DNA of 42,222 bases from Verrucomicrobiota bacterium. GTDB taxonomy: Bacteria; Verrucomicrobiota; Verrucomicrobiia; JABWAM01; JAHFSZ01. A model generated the notes under the pieces. The model saw only the letters and a list, made by a program, of their open reading frames with translations. It was not told the origin of the DNA and did no database searches. Positions 27,201-33,601 of this stretch are shown here, one piece after another. The DNA lies in contig JAHFSZ010000010.1 in assembly GCA_023265515.1 (NCBI GenBank), forward strand, positions 1 to 42,222, read 5' to 3'. Within the stretch, counting starts at the first letter, position 1; each line of letters begins with the position of its first letter. Position numbers and translations under genes: made by a program.

Positions 27201-30054
27201 CCTTTGCTTTTTCGGCGATCCGTTCCTTCCGGCTGGCGGATGGAGCGGCGGTTTGTTTTATTTCAGCCGGTGTTGTGGCTTCCTGGTTTTCAGGAACGGC
27301 CGGCGCTGCGTTTTCGCAACCCCGGTCTGTCAGGAGCGCGGTGACATCCTGAGATTTGCGTGAACGAACCGCCTCCACCCAGTAACGCTTCCGCTCGAAC
27401 GGGTAAGTCGGCAGCGGAACGCGGGAACGTTTTTCGTTTTGGCAAAAGCTGTCCCAGTCGACGTCCACGCCCGACAGCCAGAGGCGGCCGAGCGCGTTGA
27501 GGACCGAAGCCGTGTCCGTGTCCTTCCCTTTGGAGTTGGGCAGGGATGCGACCGCGAGCCGGCCCGCCGCCTGGTCCGACTGCTGTTTGATCAGCGTCGT
27601 CAGGGTCTGTCCGGGGCCGACTTCGAGGAAAACGTGCCGTGAATCGTTCAGCAGCTCCCGCATGGCGTCGGTCAAGCGGACCGTGTGGCGGAGCTGCTTG
27701 GACCAGTAGGCGGGATCGCTCATCTCCTCGGCAGTGACCCACCGACCTGTAAAAGTAGAAATCCATGGAGTAGTGGGGGCGTTCCGGGCCGTCGTCTTCA
27801 CCCGCTCGGTGAACGTTTCGAGAATCGGATCCATCATCGAGGAGTGGAAGCCGTGCGACGTCGGAAGGAACTTGGAAACAATCTTTTCCTCGGCCAGTTG
27901 CCGGTGAAGGTTCTCCAGAATTCCCGTCGGGCCCGAAACCACCGAAAGCGATGGGCTATTGATCGCGGCCAGGCAGACCTCACCGTTCACGCGGGCGGTG
28001 ATCTGTTCGGCGGGCAGGCGGACAGCCAGCATCGAGCCGGCCGGCAGGTTCTGCATCAACTGCGCCCGCTCGGCCAGGAGATTCAGGGCGTCCTCCAGAG
28101 TAAAGACCCCCGTGAGGCAGGCGGCCACATACTCGCCGATGCTGTGGCCGATCATCGCCGCCGGACGGATGCCCCACGACATCCAGAGCTGTGCCAGCGC
28201 ATACTCAACCACGAAAATCGCCGGCTGTGTCAGAAAAGTCTGGTGAATCTGCTTTTCGGCCCACTCCCTTTGGGGTGGATCCGGGTAGAGCACGCCGCGC
28301 AGGTCGAGGCCGAGACGCGCCTGGAGAACGCCGACGCAGCGGTCGACAGCTTCGCGAAAGACCGGCTCGCTCCGGTAAAGATCCCGCCCCATGTCGACGT
28401 GTTGGGAGCCCTGCCCTGGGAACATGAAGACCACCGGGGGATTTTCCGTTTCTTTTTTATAAGTAAAAATACTTTTATCATCCATCGACTTCAGCTTGGC
28501 ACTGGCGTCGGCCACATCACGGCAGACGAGTATCCGCCGGTGGGCGAAGGCGCGCCGACCCCGCTGAAGCGTGTGGGCTGCGTCGGCCAGATTGAGATCC
28601 TGATTGTTTTCAAGGTGCGCCGCCAGATTCGTGGCTGCCTGTTCGAGCGCGCTCGCGGTGCGCGCCGAAAGGATCAGCAGTTGATGCGGGCGCGACGCGG
28701 CGGGCGGCTGGGGCCGGGGTGGCTCCTCCAGAACGATGTGAGCGTTCGTTCCGCCGACTCCGAAGGCACTGACGCCGGCGCGCCGCGGCGCCGGGCCGGA
28801 CTTCCACTCGGTGAGTTTCGTGACCGGATAAAAAGGGCTGTTGGCGAAATCGATCTCGGGGTTCGGCTTTTCGAAGTGCAGCATCGGCGGCAGCTGCTGG
28901 TGCTGCAGCGAAAGCACGGTCTTGATCAAACCGGTCACGCCCGATGCGACGTCCAGGTGGCCGATATTGGTCTTGGCCGTTCCGATGGCGCAAAAACCCC
29001 TGGCCTCGGTACTGGCACGAAACGCCTGAGTCAACGCGGCGATTTCAATCGGGTCGCCGAGGGGAGTTCCTGTCCCATGCGCTTCGATATAGGAGATCGA
29101 CTCAGGGGAAACGCCTGCCGAGGCCTGGGCCATCGCGATCACTTCGACCTGGCTTCGAACACTGGGGGCGGCATAGCCGATCTTCTCCGAACCATCGTTG
29201 TTGACAGCAAAACCCTTGATCACCGCAAGGATGTGGTCGCCGTCGGTGACCGCATCGGCCAGGCGTTTCAAAAGGACCACGCCGGCGCCATGCCCGAAGA
29301 CGGTCCCATGCGCAGAGGCGTCGAAGCTGCGGCATGTTCCGTCGGCCGACACCATGCCGTCTTCTTGATATAAGTAGTCGCGCTTTTGAGGGAATGTCAC
29401 GGAAACCCCGCCGGCCAGTGCCATGTCGCACTGGAAATTGAGCAGGCTCTGGGATGCCTGGGCGACGGCGACAAGTGAAGTCGAGCAGGCGGTCTGGACC
29501 GCCATGCTGGGGCCTTTCAGGTTCAGCTTATAGGAGACGCGTGTCGGCAGAAAGTCTTTATCGTTGCCGAGCATGATCTGGTAAACACCGACCTGGTACG
29601 AGCCCGAGAAGTTCTCGGCGAACTCGCGGTTGGAGCAGAGATTTGACAATAAATAAGTATTCATGCTCAGGCCTGCGTAAACGCCGATCAGGCCGCGGTA
29701 GGCCTCGGGATCGTAGCCGGCCTGCTCCAGCGTCTCCCAGGCACATTCCAGGAAAATCCGGTGCTGCGGATCCATGACCTGGGCCTCCTTCGGATAGATT
29801 CCGAAAAATTCCGCGTCAAAAAGGTCCACATCATCGAGGATGGCGCGGGCTTTGACGAACTTGGCGCCCTGTTTTTTCGCCTCCTCGGTGGCGACGGAAA
29901 ATTCCAGCTCCTCGTCCGAGAAGATGCGGATCGAATCCACGCCGTTCTTCAGATTTTCCCAGAATGCCGCAACGCTTTTGGCACCGGGAAAACGGCCCGA
30001 CATGCCAATGACAGCAACGCCTTCAAGGGGCGGTGTCTCCGGGGAGTGGCTCAT
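21283..30054 (-). CDS. Hybrid PKS-NRPS KS-AT-ACP-aminotransferase-C-A(Val)-T-TE
   Basis: A 2923-residue hybrid resembling the iturin/mycosubtilin first subunit and McyE in its front half. KS residues 10-440 (Cys190 in TACSTS, His326 in HGTGT, His366 in NIGH); AT 540-890 (GHSIGE Ser638, HGFHS 734-738, pointing to malonyl); ACP 945-1017 (LGFDS Ser978); class III PLP aminotransferase 1100-1545 (IFDEIITGFR, Schiff-base Lys1380 in YGKVIGGG); condensation 1565-2005 (HHLVCDG 1700-1706); adenylation 2025-2530; carrier Ser2576; TE 2630-2890 (Cys2705, probable acid Glu2732, His2872). There is no KR, DH, ER or methyltransferase, so the beta-keto group should be transaminated directly to a beta-amine. 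The adenylation code reads D A F W L G G T F K, one conservative change from a known valine code. GAGGG precedes the ATG, which overlaps the A-T gene stop as ATGA. An internal TE in a first extension subunit is unexpected. Confidence 0.95.
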   Translation of the reverse strand: MSHSPETPPLEGVAVIGMSGRFPGAKSVAAFWENLKNGVDSIRIFSDEELEFSVATEEAKKQGAKFVKARAILDDVDLFDAEFFGIYPKEAQVMDPQHRIFLECAWETLEQAGYDPEAYRGLIGVYAGLSMNTYLLSNLCSNREFAENFSGSYQVGVYQIMLGNDKDFLPTRVSYKLNLKGPSMAVQTACSTSLVAVAQASQSLLNFQCDMALAGGVSVTFPQKRDYLYQEDGMVSADGTCRSFDASAHGTVFGHGAGVVLLKRLADAVTDGDHILAVIKGFAVNNDGSEKIGYAAPSVRSQVEVIAMAQASAGVSPESISYIEAHGTGTPLGDPIEIAALTQAFRASTEARGFCAIGTAKTNIGHLDVASGVTGLIKTVLSLQHQQLPPMLHFEKPNPEIDFANSPFYPVTKLTEWKSGPAPRRAGVSAFGVGGTNAHIVLEEPPRPQPPAASRPHQLLILSARTASALEQAATNLAAHLENNQDLNLADAAHTLQRGRRAFAHRRILVCRDVADASAKLKSMDDKSIFTYKKETENPPVVFMFPGQGSQHVDMGRDLYRSEPVFREAVDRCVGVLQARLGLDLRGVLYPDPPQREWAEKQIHQTFLTQPAIFVVEYALAQLWMSWGIRPAAMIGHSIGEYVAACLTGVFTLEDALNLLAERAQLMQNLPAGSMLAVRLPAEQITARVNGEVCLAAINSPSLSVVSGPTGILENLHRQLAEEKIVSKFLPTSHGFHSSMMDPILETFTERVKTTARNAPTTPWISTFTGRWVTAEEMSDPAYWSKQLRHTVRLTDAMRELLNDSRHVFLEVGPGQTLTTLIKQQSDQAAGRLAVASLPNSKGKDTDTASVLNALGRLWLSGVDVDWDSFCQNEKRSRVPLPTYPFERKRYWVEAVRSRKSQDVTALLTDRGCENAAPAVPENQEATTPAEIKQTAAPSASRKERIAEKAKAIIQTLSGIDPSQLGPTTLFLELGFDSLFLTQVSQAVQQQFGVKVTFRQLIADLSSVGAIAEYLDQKLPPEAFAESPAPAAAPQVPTASALDQIANQLQSLHHQLEELRTSAPVQPVVAAPALTEVEKDTKRFGPFKAIEKGAGGGLTPRQQKALDTLTERYNRRTAMSKRMAQEHRRHFCDPRAAGGFRQLWKEMVYPIVCARSKGSRIWDIDGNEYVDVTMGFGANYLGHSPDFVTHAVEEQLRKGFEIGPQSPLAGEVSRMICEFSGMERATFCNTGSEAVMAALRVCRTVTGRSKFVFFSSDYHGIFDEVLARAATINGRPGARPIAPGIPVENLGNVIVLEYGNPASLEILKTLLPEVAAVMVEPVQARHPDLQPREFLQELRRITEQAGTALIFDEIITGFRVHPGGAQAWFDVRADLATYGKVIGGGMPIGVLAGKAAYMDALDGGHWSYGDDSVPEVGVTFFAGTFVRHPLALAAAHAVLKHLKQAGPALQQTTNERTQKWVQRLNRFFEERRLPMRLQGFSSLFYYDFHPELKHAGLLFYYLRDRGVHIWEGRVGHLSVAHTDEDMDFLFRAFQESIDEMQKAGFLPEPGEAVSLPYSCELGDTAETPLTEAQKEMWLSTQMGDDANCAYNESNVLRFHGPLDQAQLEQALQQTVARHDALRSTFDPAGESQRFVPASSIRIDVPVHDFSRFSADEREAKVAGILAHEASTPFDLTHGPLLQVQLLKLDADDHRLVITAHHLVCDGWSFAALVHELAALYNAAVEKKQASLPEAVQFRTFAQTQTRERNSAEAAEAESYWVGQFAELPPVLELPTDRLRPAVKTYRGAMKSRRIGPDIFEPLKKTSAQRGNTIFATLFAAFNVLLHRLTGQEDLVIGVPAASQALVDNGDTLVGHCLNFLPIRVRVDASLPFRKFAVGARKTVLDAYDSQHFTYGSLLQKLKLPRDTGRLPLISAMFNIDKAGYDKLRFSGLKVEVATNAKRFVNSEIFFNLIQNEHDVMVECEYNTDLFDEATIERWLSYFENLICAIIEDDSRPLHRLPLLSPTEERKILVEWNDTATDYPREKSVIQLFEEQASTTPDAVAVIEEEQRLTYQELDERAKGLAAKLQESGVSPGDRVAICMDRSLELIISILGILKIGGAYVPLDPGMPAARLTYILEDTQASVLLTQEHLSTLLPQTKAKVLIFDNASFQGIPRSAFQNPHSPQAGDLAYVMYTSGSTGLPKGVCVPHRGIVRLVKNNNYLTFSPEDVFLLLAPPAFDASTFEIWGALLNGARLVIHRSPLNSLENFGMFLKQQGVTTLWLTAGLFHQIVEEDPAAIQPVRRLLAGGDVLSPPHIRKMKRGWNGELINGYGPTESTTFACCHRITEEDLDSPSIPIGRPISNTRAYILDCNLQPVPVGVTGELHIGGDGLALGYLNAPELTSEKFIADPFQSGGSARPTGASGRLYKTGDLARYRLDGRIEFLGRSDQQVKIRGFRVELGEVEAVLSQHPDIRESAVVACESLAAGKQLVGYVVLKNCKSPDIGDLRCFLSEKLPDYMVPSVFVTLDAIPLTPNGKVDRKSLPSPKTKGDENQNAYIDPRNETECRLAEIWSQLLGIEKIGARDNFFEIGGNSLLAVRVFSRIKKAFGRDFPLTTLFKYPTVERLARLIEGEKTDDSWSCLVPIQPEGTRPPIFWIHTLGGGGGGGIFRYKKVADLLGVDQPSYGIQAPSKPFEQMETMAAFYIKLIKTVQPSGPYRLAGYCFGGNVAYEMARQLHTAGDEVTFLGLIESGASPLPSGRLSWNPRTIALFMVNLWYWLADEVSRGPKHLWTHVWKILSRRSRRNVGVSGNDPDCPTLDEMMNLDEYPEEFRRHAETHWRAFLNYRPGTYDGALTLFRVKKQALMDFDPALGWGALTRAHLAVSIIPGSHEGVFDEPHVRGLVVWMKVALEKLETAGMPTSDTKAGCAKENTQTKFPAGVS
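23618..23635. repeat. Dyad island in an adenylation domain
   Basis: ATAAGTA cttt AGCTTTT. It codes KAKVLIF, at the same place in the valine adenylation domain where the 19470 copy lies in the Pro-like domain, but with different bases in the gap and flanks. Confidence 0.55.
28459..28476. repeat. Dyad island, best copy (AAAAGTA-N4-TACTTWT)
   Basis: ATAAGTA aaaa TACTTTT, a 7-bp inverted repeat with a 4-bp centre and one mismatched pair. It lies in the KS-to-AT linker of the hybrid megaenzyme (residues KSIFTY) within about 35 bp of AT-rich, otherwise rare codons. It could be a protein-binding dyad in DNA or a 4-nt-loop hairpin in the mRNA; nothing in the window decides this. Confidence 0.65.
29370..29387. 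repeat. Dyad island in the KS domain
   Basis: ATAAGTA gtcg CGCTTTT. It is read as KRDYLYQ within the ketosynthase, a third reading-frame context for the motif. Confidence 0.5.
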
Positions 30055-31973
30055 GATGCGGCCCTCGCCGACCGGATCTTTTGAAGCGCTTCCTTCTGAC
30101 GCCGAGCCCGGTCCTGGAGCGCGATCAGCGAAGGACCCTCGCTTCCCGCTTTCAAGTAGCCCGCCAGCTTGCGGACGGTGGGAAATTCAAAAAGTTTCGT
30201 GATCGGAATTCCCCGCCCGGCGAGTTTTTCCAGGCGGCCGTGAACTTGCGCCAGATCGATGGAGTTGCCTCCCAGGTCAAAAAAATTATCATTGATGCCG
30301 GCGTGCGGCAGGCAGAGGACTTCCAGCCAGATTTTTAAAATTTCACGCTCGAGGCCCGCGGAGGGGCCCTGGAGGACCGCAGACGAAACTGCGGCGGGCG
30401 GAGCCGGCAAGGCTCGGCGGTCAACCTTGCCGTTGGGCGAGAGCGGAAACCGATCCAGAGAAACGAACGCCGACGGCACCATATGGTCGGGCAGGCGGCT
30501 GCGCAAAAAACCGCGGAGTTCTTCGGCGCTCACCGGACCGTTTTTCGGAACGCAGTAGGCGACGAGCCGGTCCTCGCGGACCGCCACGACCGCTTCACGG
30601 ATCGCGGGGTGCTCGACGAGCGTCTTTTCAATTTCTGGCAACTCAATTCGGAAGCCGCGTAGTTTTACCTGATGGTCCATGCGACCGAGAAATTCGATAT
30701 GCCCATCGGGCAGCCAGCGGGCAAGATCGCCGGTCCGGTAAAGCTGGTGCCCCGCGATTTCCGGGAAGGGGTTTGCGACGAATTTCGCGGCGGTCAGCGC
30801 CGGGTCGTTGAGGTAGCCCGCCCCCACGCCGTCGCCCGCCACGCAAAGCTCGCCCGCGACCCCGGCGGAACAGGAGCGGAATTGCTCGTCGACAACGGCC
30901 AGCTGCACATTGAAGACCGGGCGGCCCGTCGGCACGAAAGAATAGGCGTCCATGTTGCCGCGGTTCATCCGGTAAAAAGCGCAGATATCGGTGCACTCGG
31001 TCGGGCCATAAGTGTTGTCGACCTCGGCGCGGCAGAACTCGTTCAGAAGCCACGGTTTGAGTCTTGGAATCGAAATCGGTTCGCCGCCAAGAAAGACGCA
31101 GCGCAGCGATCGAAGTTTGCGGAATACGCCGGGATCGGGCTGTTCCACCAGCGGGTAAAACGCGCTCGGCGTGCAGTTGATCAACGTGATGCCGTGGGCA
31201 TCGATCTGGCGCGTAATGAGCCCGACGTCGTAAGGTCCCGGTGGGAGCAGAAACAGGGTCCCGCCTCGAATCAGCGGCGCATAAAGATTTTTCTGCGTCA
31301 GATCGAAGCTCAGCGAGCTGACCATGAGCAGCCGGTCCTCGGCTGTGATGTCAAACTCGGTGACAAACCAGTGCAGAAGATTGGTGAAGCCCCGGTGAAA
31401 AACTCCTGCGCCTTTAGGTTTGCCCGTCGAGCCGGAGGTGAAAATCATGTAGATCAAGTTTTGCGGAGCGCCACCCTCCGGATTTTCGGCGGTTTCCACG
31501 GCAATGGCGCTCCAGTCTCCATCCACCGCGATCACACGCGCCGGGGCGTCGGCCCACTGCGCCGCGAACTTTTGCTGGGTGAGAAGCAGCGCCGCTTTGG
31601 ATTCCCGGAGCATGAACTCAAGCCGCTCGCGCGGGTAGGCGGGATCCAGCGGGACATAGGCGCCGCCGCTTTTGAGGATTCCGAGGATTCCGACGACCAT
31701 CTCCAGCGAGCGCTCCAGCGAAATGCCCACAAAGGAATCGGGCTGCACGCCGTGTTTTTTCAGGTGACGGGCCAGACGGTTGGCGCGTTCATTCAGCTCG
31801 CGATAGGTGAGTCGGCCTTCGCGGGCCGCGACGGCGATGGCGTCAGGCGTCCGGGCCGCCTGTTCCTCGAAAAGATGTTGAATGCAGCGGTCCTCCGGGT
31901 AGGGGTGCCGGGTGCTGTTCCAGCTGGCCGGAATCTCGCGGCCCTGGATGTCGGCTGGAATGGCGGCGGTCAT
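30051..31973 (-). CDS. Stand-alone A-T loading NRPS feeding a ketosynthase
   Basis: A 640-residue protein with an adenylation domain (residues 25-525) and one carrier domain (540-610, DLGGNS, Ser571) but no condensation domain, as expected of an initiation module. Core motifs are intact: TSGSTGKPKG (179-188), NTYGPTE, LYRTGDLARW, GRMDHQVKLRGFRIE and NGKVDRR. Asp224, the residue that normally holds the alpha-amino group, is present, so an amino acid rather than a fatty acid is expected. The code read by alignment is D L K N F G T D I K; I cannot match it with certainty, though Lys at position 239 may suit an acidic or polar side chain. The tail ALQDRARRQKEALQ is charged, like carrier-to-KS docking tails, and the next gene starts with a KS. 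Its stop overlaps that start as ATGA. Confidence 0.9.
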   Translation of the reverse strand: MTAAIPADIQGREIPASWNSTRHPYPEDRCIQHLFEEQAARTPDAIAVAAREGRLTYRELNERANRLARHLKKHGVQPDSFVGISLERSLEMVVGILGILKSGGAYVPLDPAYPRERLEFMLRESKAALLLTQQKFAAQWADAPARVIAVDGDWSAIAVETAENPEGGAPQNLIYMIFTSGSTGKPKGAGVFHRGFTNLLHWFVTEFDITAEDRLLMVSSLSFDLTQKNLYAPLIRGGTLFLLPPGPYDVGLITRQIDAHGITLINCTPSAFYPLVEQPDPGVFRKLRSLRCVFLGGEPISIPRLKPWLLNEFCRAEVDNTYGPTECTDICAFYRMNRGNMDAYSFVPTGRPVFNVQLAVVDEQFRSCSAGVAGELCVAGDGVGAGYLNDPALTAAKFVANPFPEIAGHQLYRTGDLARWLPDGHIEFLGRMDHQVKLRGFRIELPEIEKTLVEHPAIREAVVAVREDRLVAYCVPKNGPVSAEELRGFLRSRLPDHMVPSAFVSLDRFPLSPNGKVDRRALPAPPAAVSSAVLQGPSAGLEREILKIWLEVLCLPHAGINDNFFDLGGNSIDLAQVHGRLEKLAGRGIPITKLFEFPTVRKLAGYLKAGSEGPSLIALQDRARRQKEALQKIRSARAAS

Positions 31974-32160
31974 TGTTCGAGGGCTTCGTGTCTCGCGTGA
32001 CCGCGTGTTTGTTCGAAAGAGCCTTTGTGCGCGGCTCTGAGCGCGCCGTAGTTCAACGGACGCGCAGGACCCGGAAAAAGGAAAGGGGACGACAGCTCTT
32101 CCGTTTGCTTCGGGAAGGCCGCGTTTTGAATTTTGGCGGCATTAGGGATTACCAATTTGG
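31974..32160. other. Short gap between PPTase and A-T genes
   Basis: 187 nt separate the PPTase stop from the A-T start. I see no good promoter, terminator or conserved short gene in it. It is the widest gap in the operon, so an internal transcription start or processing site is possible but unsupported. Confidence 0.4.
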
Positions 32161-32934
32161 CTACCATTTTAAACAGCGAAGTTGCCAGCCTTCGCCCTCC
32201 ACGCAAACGGCCGCTGAGAACTGGGTCGAAACTGGAATGTCTTTAACGAACCACTCCAGCGATTTGGCCGAGTGGTCATGATTTTGAACGATGCGGGACA
32301 AACTGCCGTGCGCCCGTGACATTTCAAAATGATTCAAGGGAAGTGTGAGCCCCTTGCCCAGCGCTTTGACGAAAGCCTCCTTGTGGGTCCAGGCGCTGAA
32401 AAACGCCCTTTGCCTTTCCTTGGTGCTCAGCGACTGAAAAACCGCCATTTCTTGCGTGCTGAAGAGCAGGGAGGCGATCTGGTCCATATCGGGAAATGGA
32501 CGGACCTCCTCGATGTCGACGCCCACGCGCCGGTTTCTGCAGAACGCATAGATTCCCAAATGACCGGAGTGAGCCTGGTTAAAGTGAAGCACCCCGTGCT
32601 CATTCTGAAGCCGCTCGGAAAGCCCCGGCTTGCCGGAAGGGCCGGCCGTGAACTGAACTTCATTCGGTTCCATTTCCAGGTAATCGCCGAGAAGCCGGCG
32701 GAGCAGGCCTTTGGCAATGACATAGCGCCGACGGTCATGGTCGAATCGGAGACGCTGTGCGCGGCTTCGCTCTGCGAGCGAGAGGTTTCTCAGAAATTTG
32801 GGAAGGGCATAGATTTCAAGCTCGAGGTTGGCGAGCCAGATGTGGACTTCGTCATCCACCAAAGGGCTAAGCCTCGTCTCGGAGTGCCAATTCGTGTCGA
32901 CCTGATTACGGGATTGAGTGCCGGGCATTGTCAT
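32161..32934 (-). CDS. Sfp-type 4'-phosphopantetheinyl transferase
   Basis: A 257-residue enzyme that transfers phosphopantetheine from CoA to the conserved Ser of the ACP and PCP domains encoded downstream. All family motifs are present: the CoA/acceptor region GKPGL (101-105) and FNQAHSG (118-124), the magnesium-binding GVDIEEV (138-144, with Asp140 and Glu142), and WTHKEAFVKALGKGL (182-196). Length is normal for the Sfp/Gsp class (about 220-260). It is the promoter-proximal gene of the minus-strand operon. ATG 32934 is followed by a second ATG two codons on, and no strong Shine-Dalgarno sequence favours either. Having a dedicated PPTase first suggests that the operon is self-sufficient for carrier activation. 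Confidence 0.95.
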   Translation of the reverse strand: MTMPGTQSRNQVDTNWHSETRLSPLVDDEVHIWLANLELEIYALPKFLRNLSLAERSRAQRLRFDHDRRRYVIAKGLLRRLLGDYLEMEPNEVQFTAGPSGKPGLSERLQNEHGVLHFNQAHSGHLGIYAFCRNRRVGVDIEEVRPFPDMDQIASLLFSTQEMAVFQSLSTKERQRAFFSAWTHKEAFVKALGKGLTLPLNHFEMSRAHGSLSRIVQNHDHSAKSLEWFVKDIPVSTQFSAAVCVEGEGWQLRCLKW

Positions 32935-32950
32935 TTTTTGAGAACCTAAC

Positions 32951-32978
32951 AGGATAGACCAGAAAATTTTACAAGCAA
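32951..32978 (-). promoter_or_regulatory. Candidate promoter of the PPTase-NRPS operon
   Basis: On the minus strand TTGCTT (32978-32973) is followed after 16 nt by TATCCT (32956-32951), 16 nt before the PPTase ATG. Both boxes are imperfect matches to a housekeeping promoter, so this is only the best candidate near the start of the operon. Confidence 0.3.
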
Positions 32979-33364
32979 TCGGTTTTTCGGGGTTTTGCTC
33001 TAACAGAAGGAGACCTGAATCAAGCCGGCGCTGGAAGCGGTTCCAAAAATCGATTCTTAGGAGCTGAAAATCAACAGGTTAGAGGACAGCCATGAGGCGC
33101 CGGAACGGGCCTTTTCAAGATCCTGGCAAGCAGGGGGGTTTGGCGATCCATTCCCGCGACCGAGAAAAAAAAACGAAAATCAAAAAATATTGAGAGACTT
33201 TTTGGTCCGATTCCAGTAGATGCGACGTGTCCTCTTCATGGAGTAGTCCAAGCATCGGCTTCCCATCTCCTTGCTCAGCAAGGGGATCTGTCACCCGATC
33301 AGAAGGTCTAATTTTCCATTTGAAGAAAATGCTTGCTTTCACAAGGTGTATAATATGGACATTT

Positions 33365-33391
33365 TTGACAAATATGTTGATTTATTATAAA
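33365..33391 (+). promoter_or_regulatory. Candidate promoter of the GH9 genes
   Basis: A perfect TTGACA at 33365-33370 is followed by TATAAA at 33386-33391, a 15-nt spacer (TAAATA with 17 nt is an alternative), in the AT-rich part of the intergenic region. It would give a leader of about 200 nt before the GH9 gene. Confidence 0.4.
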
Positions 33392-33590
33392 TATCATATT
33401 TATTATAGACGTGAACCAAATTCTGGGAACATTCCACTCTGTTCGGTTTTGGAACGGATATCGTCCCGGCGCACGAGCTGGCCACTCGCTCCTTCTCTCT
33501 GCCAAGGCCACTGCGATCCGATCATCCTGCGCCCGACGTCCCTGACCATGCACCAACCGACAGTTTGAGGTTCCCGGTCACCCCACTAAC

Positions 33591-33596
33591 AGGAGG
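33591..33596 (+). promoter_or_regulatory. Strong ribosome binding site, first GH9 gene
   Basis: AGGAGG, a full Shine-Dalgarno core, lies 5 nt before ATG 33602. It is the clearest one in the window and fixes this start. Confidence 0.85.
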
Positions 33597-33601
33597 CGGC
33601 C

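Larger units (their letters stand above)
32935..33601. other. Divergent intergenic control region
   Basis: 667 nt without a convincing gene, between the NRPS operon (leftward) and the GH9 genes (rightward). The right half, about 33310-33420, is strongly AT-rich against a GC-rich background and contains promoter-like boxes, including an isolated TATAAT at 33349-33354. A perfect short palindrome with 6-bp arms and a TCA centre lies at 33269-33283 but has no T-tract. Small open frames here have no recognisable domain. Confidence 0.6.

Noticed and set aside
7013-31973. Searched for epimerisation, methyltransferase, ketoreductase or MbtH-like units in the operon
   Set aside because: None was found. 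No stretch showed their motifs, so no D-residues, N-methylation or beta-hydroxy group can be claimed from this window.
31970-32206. 78-codon minus-strand open frame overlapping the A-T start as ATGA
   Set aside because: It begins with GTG inside the PPTase gene, has no ribosome binding site or recognisable domain, and its composition looks like chance. The ATGA overlap alone is not enough.
33269-33283. Perfect short palindrome (CCTTGC TCA GCAAGG) as a terminator
   Set aside because: No T-tract follows on either strand and the stem is only 6 bp.
33115-33556. Two small minus-strand open frames in the intergenic region
   Set aside because: No known motif, no ribosome binding site, and they cross the AT-rich promoter-like area.
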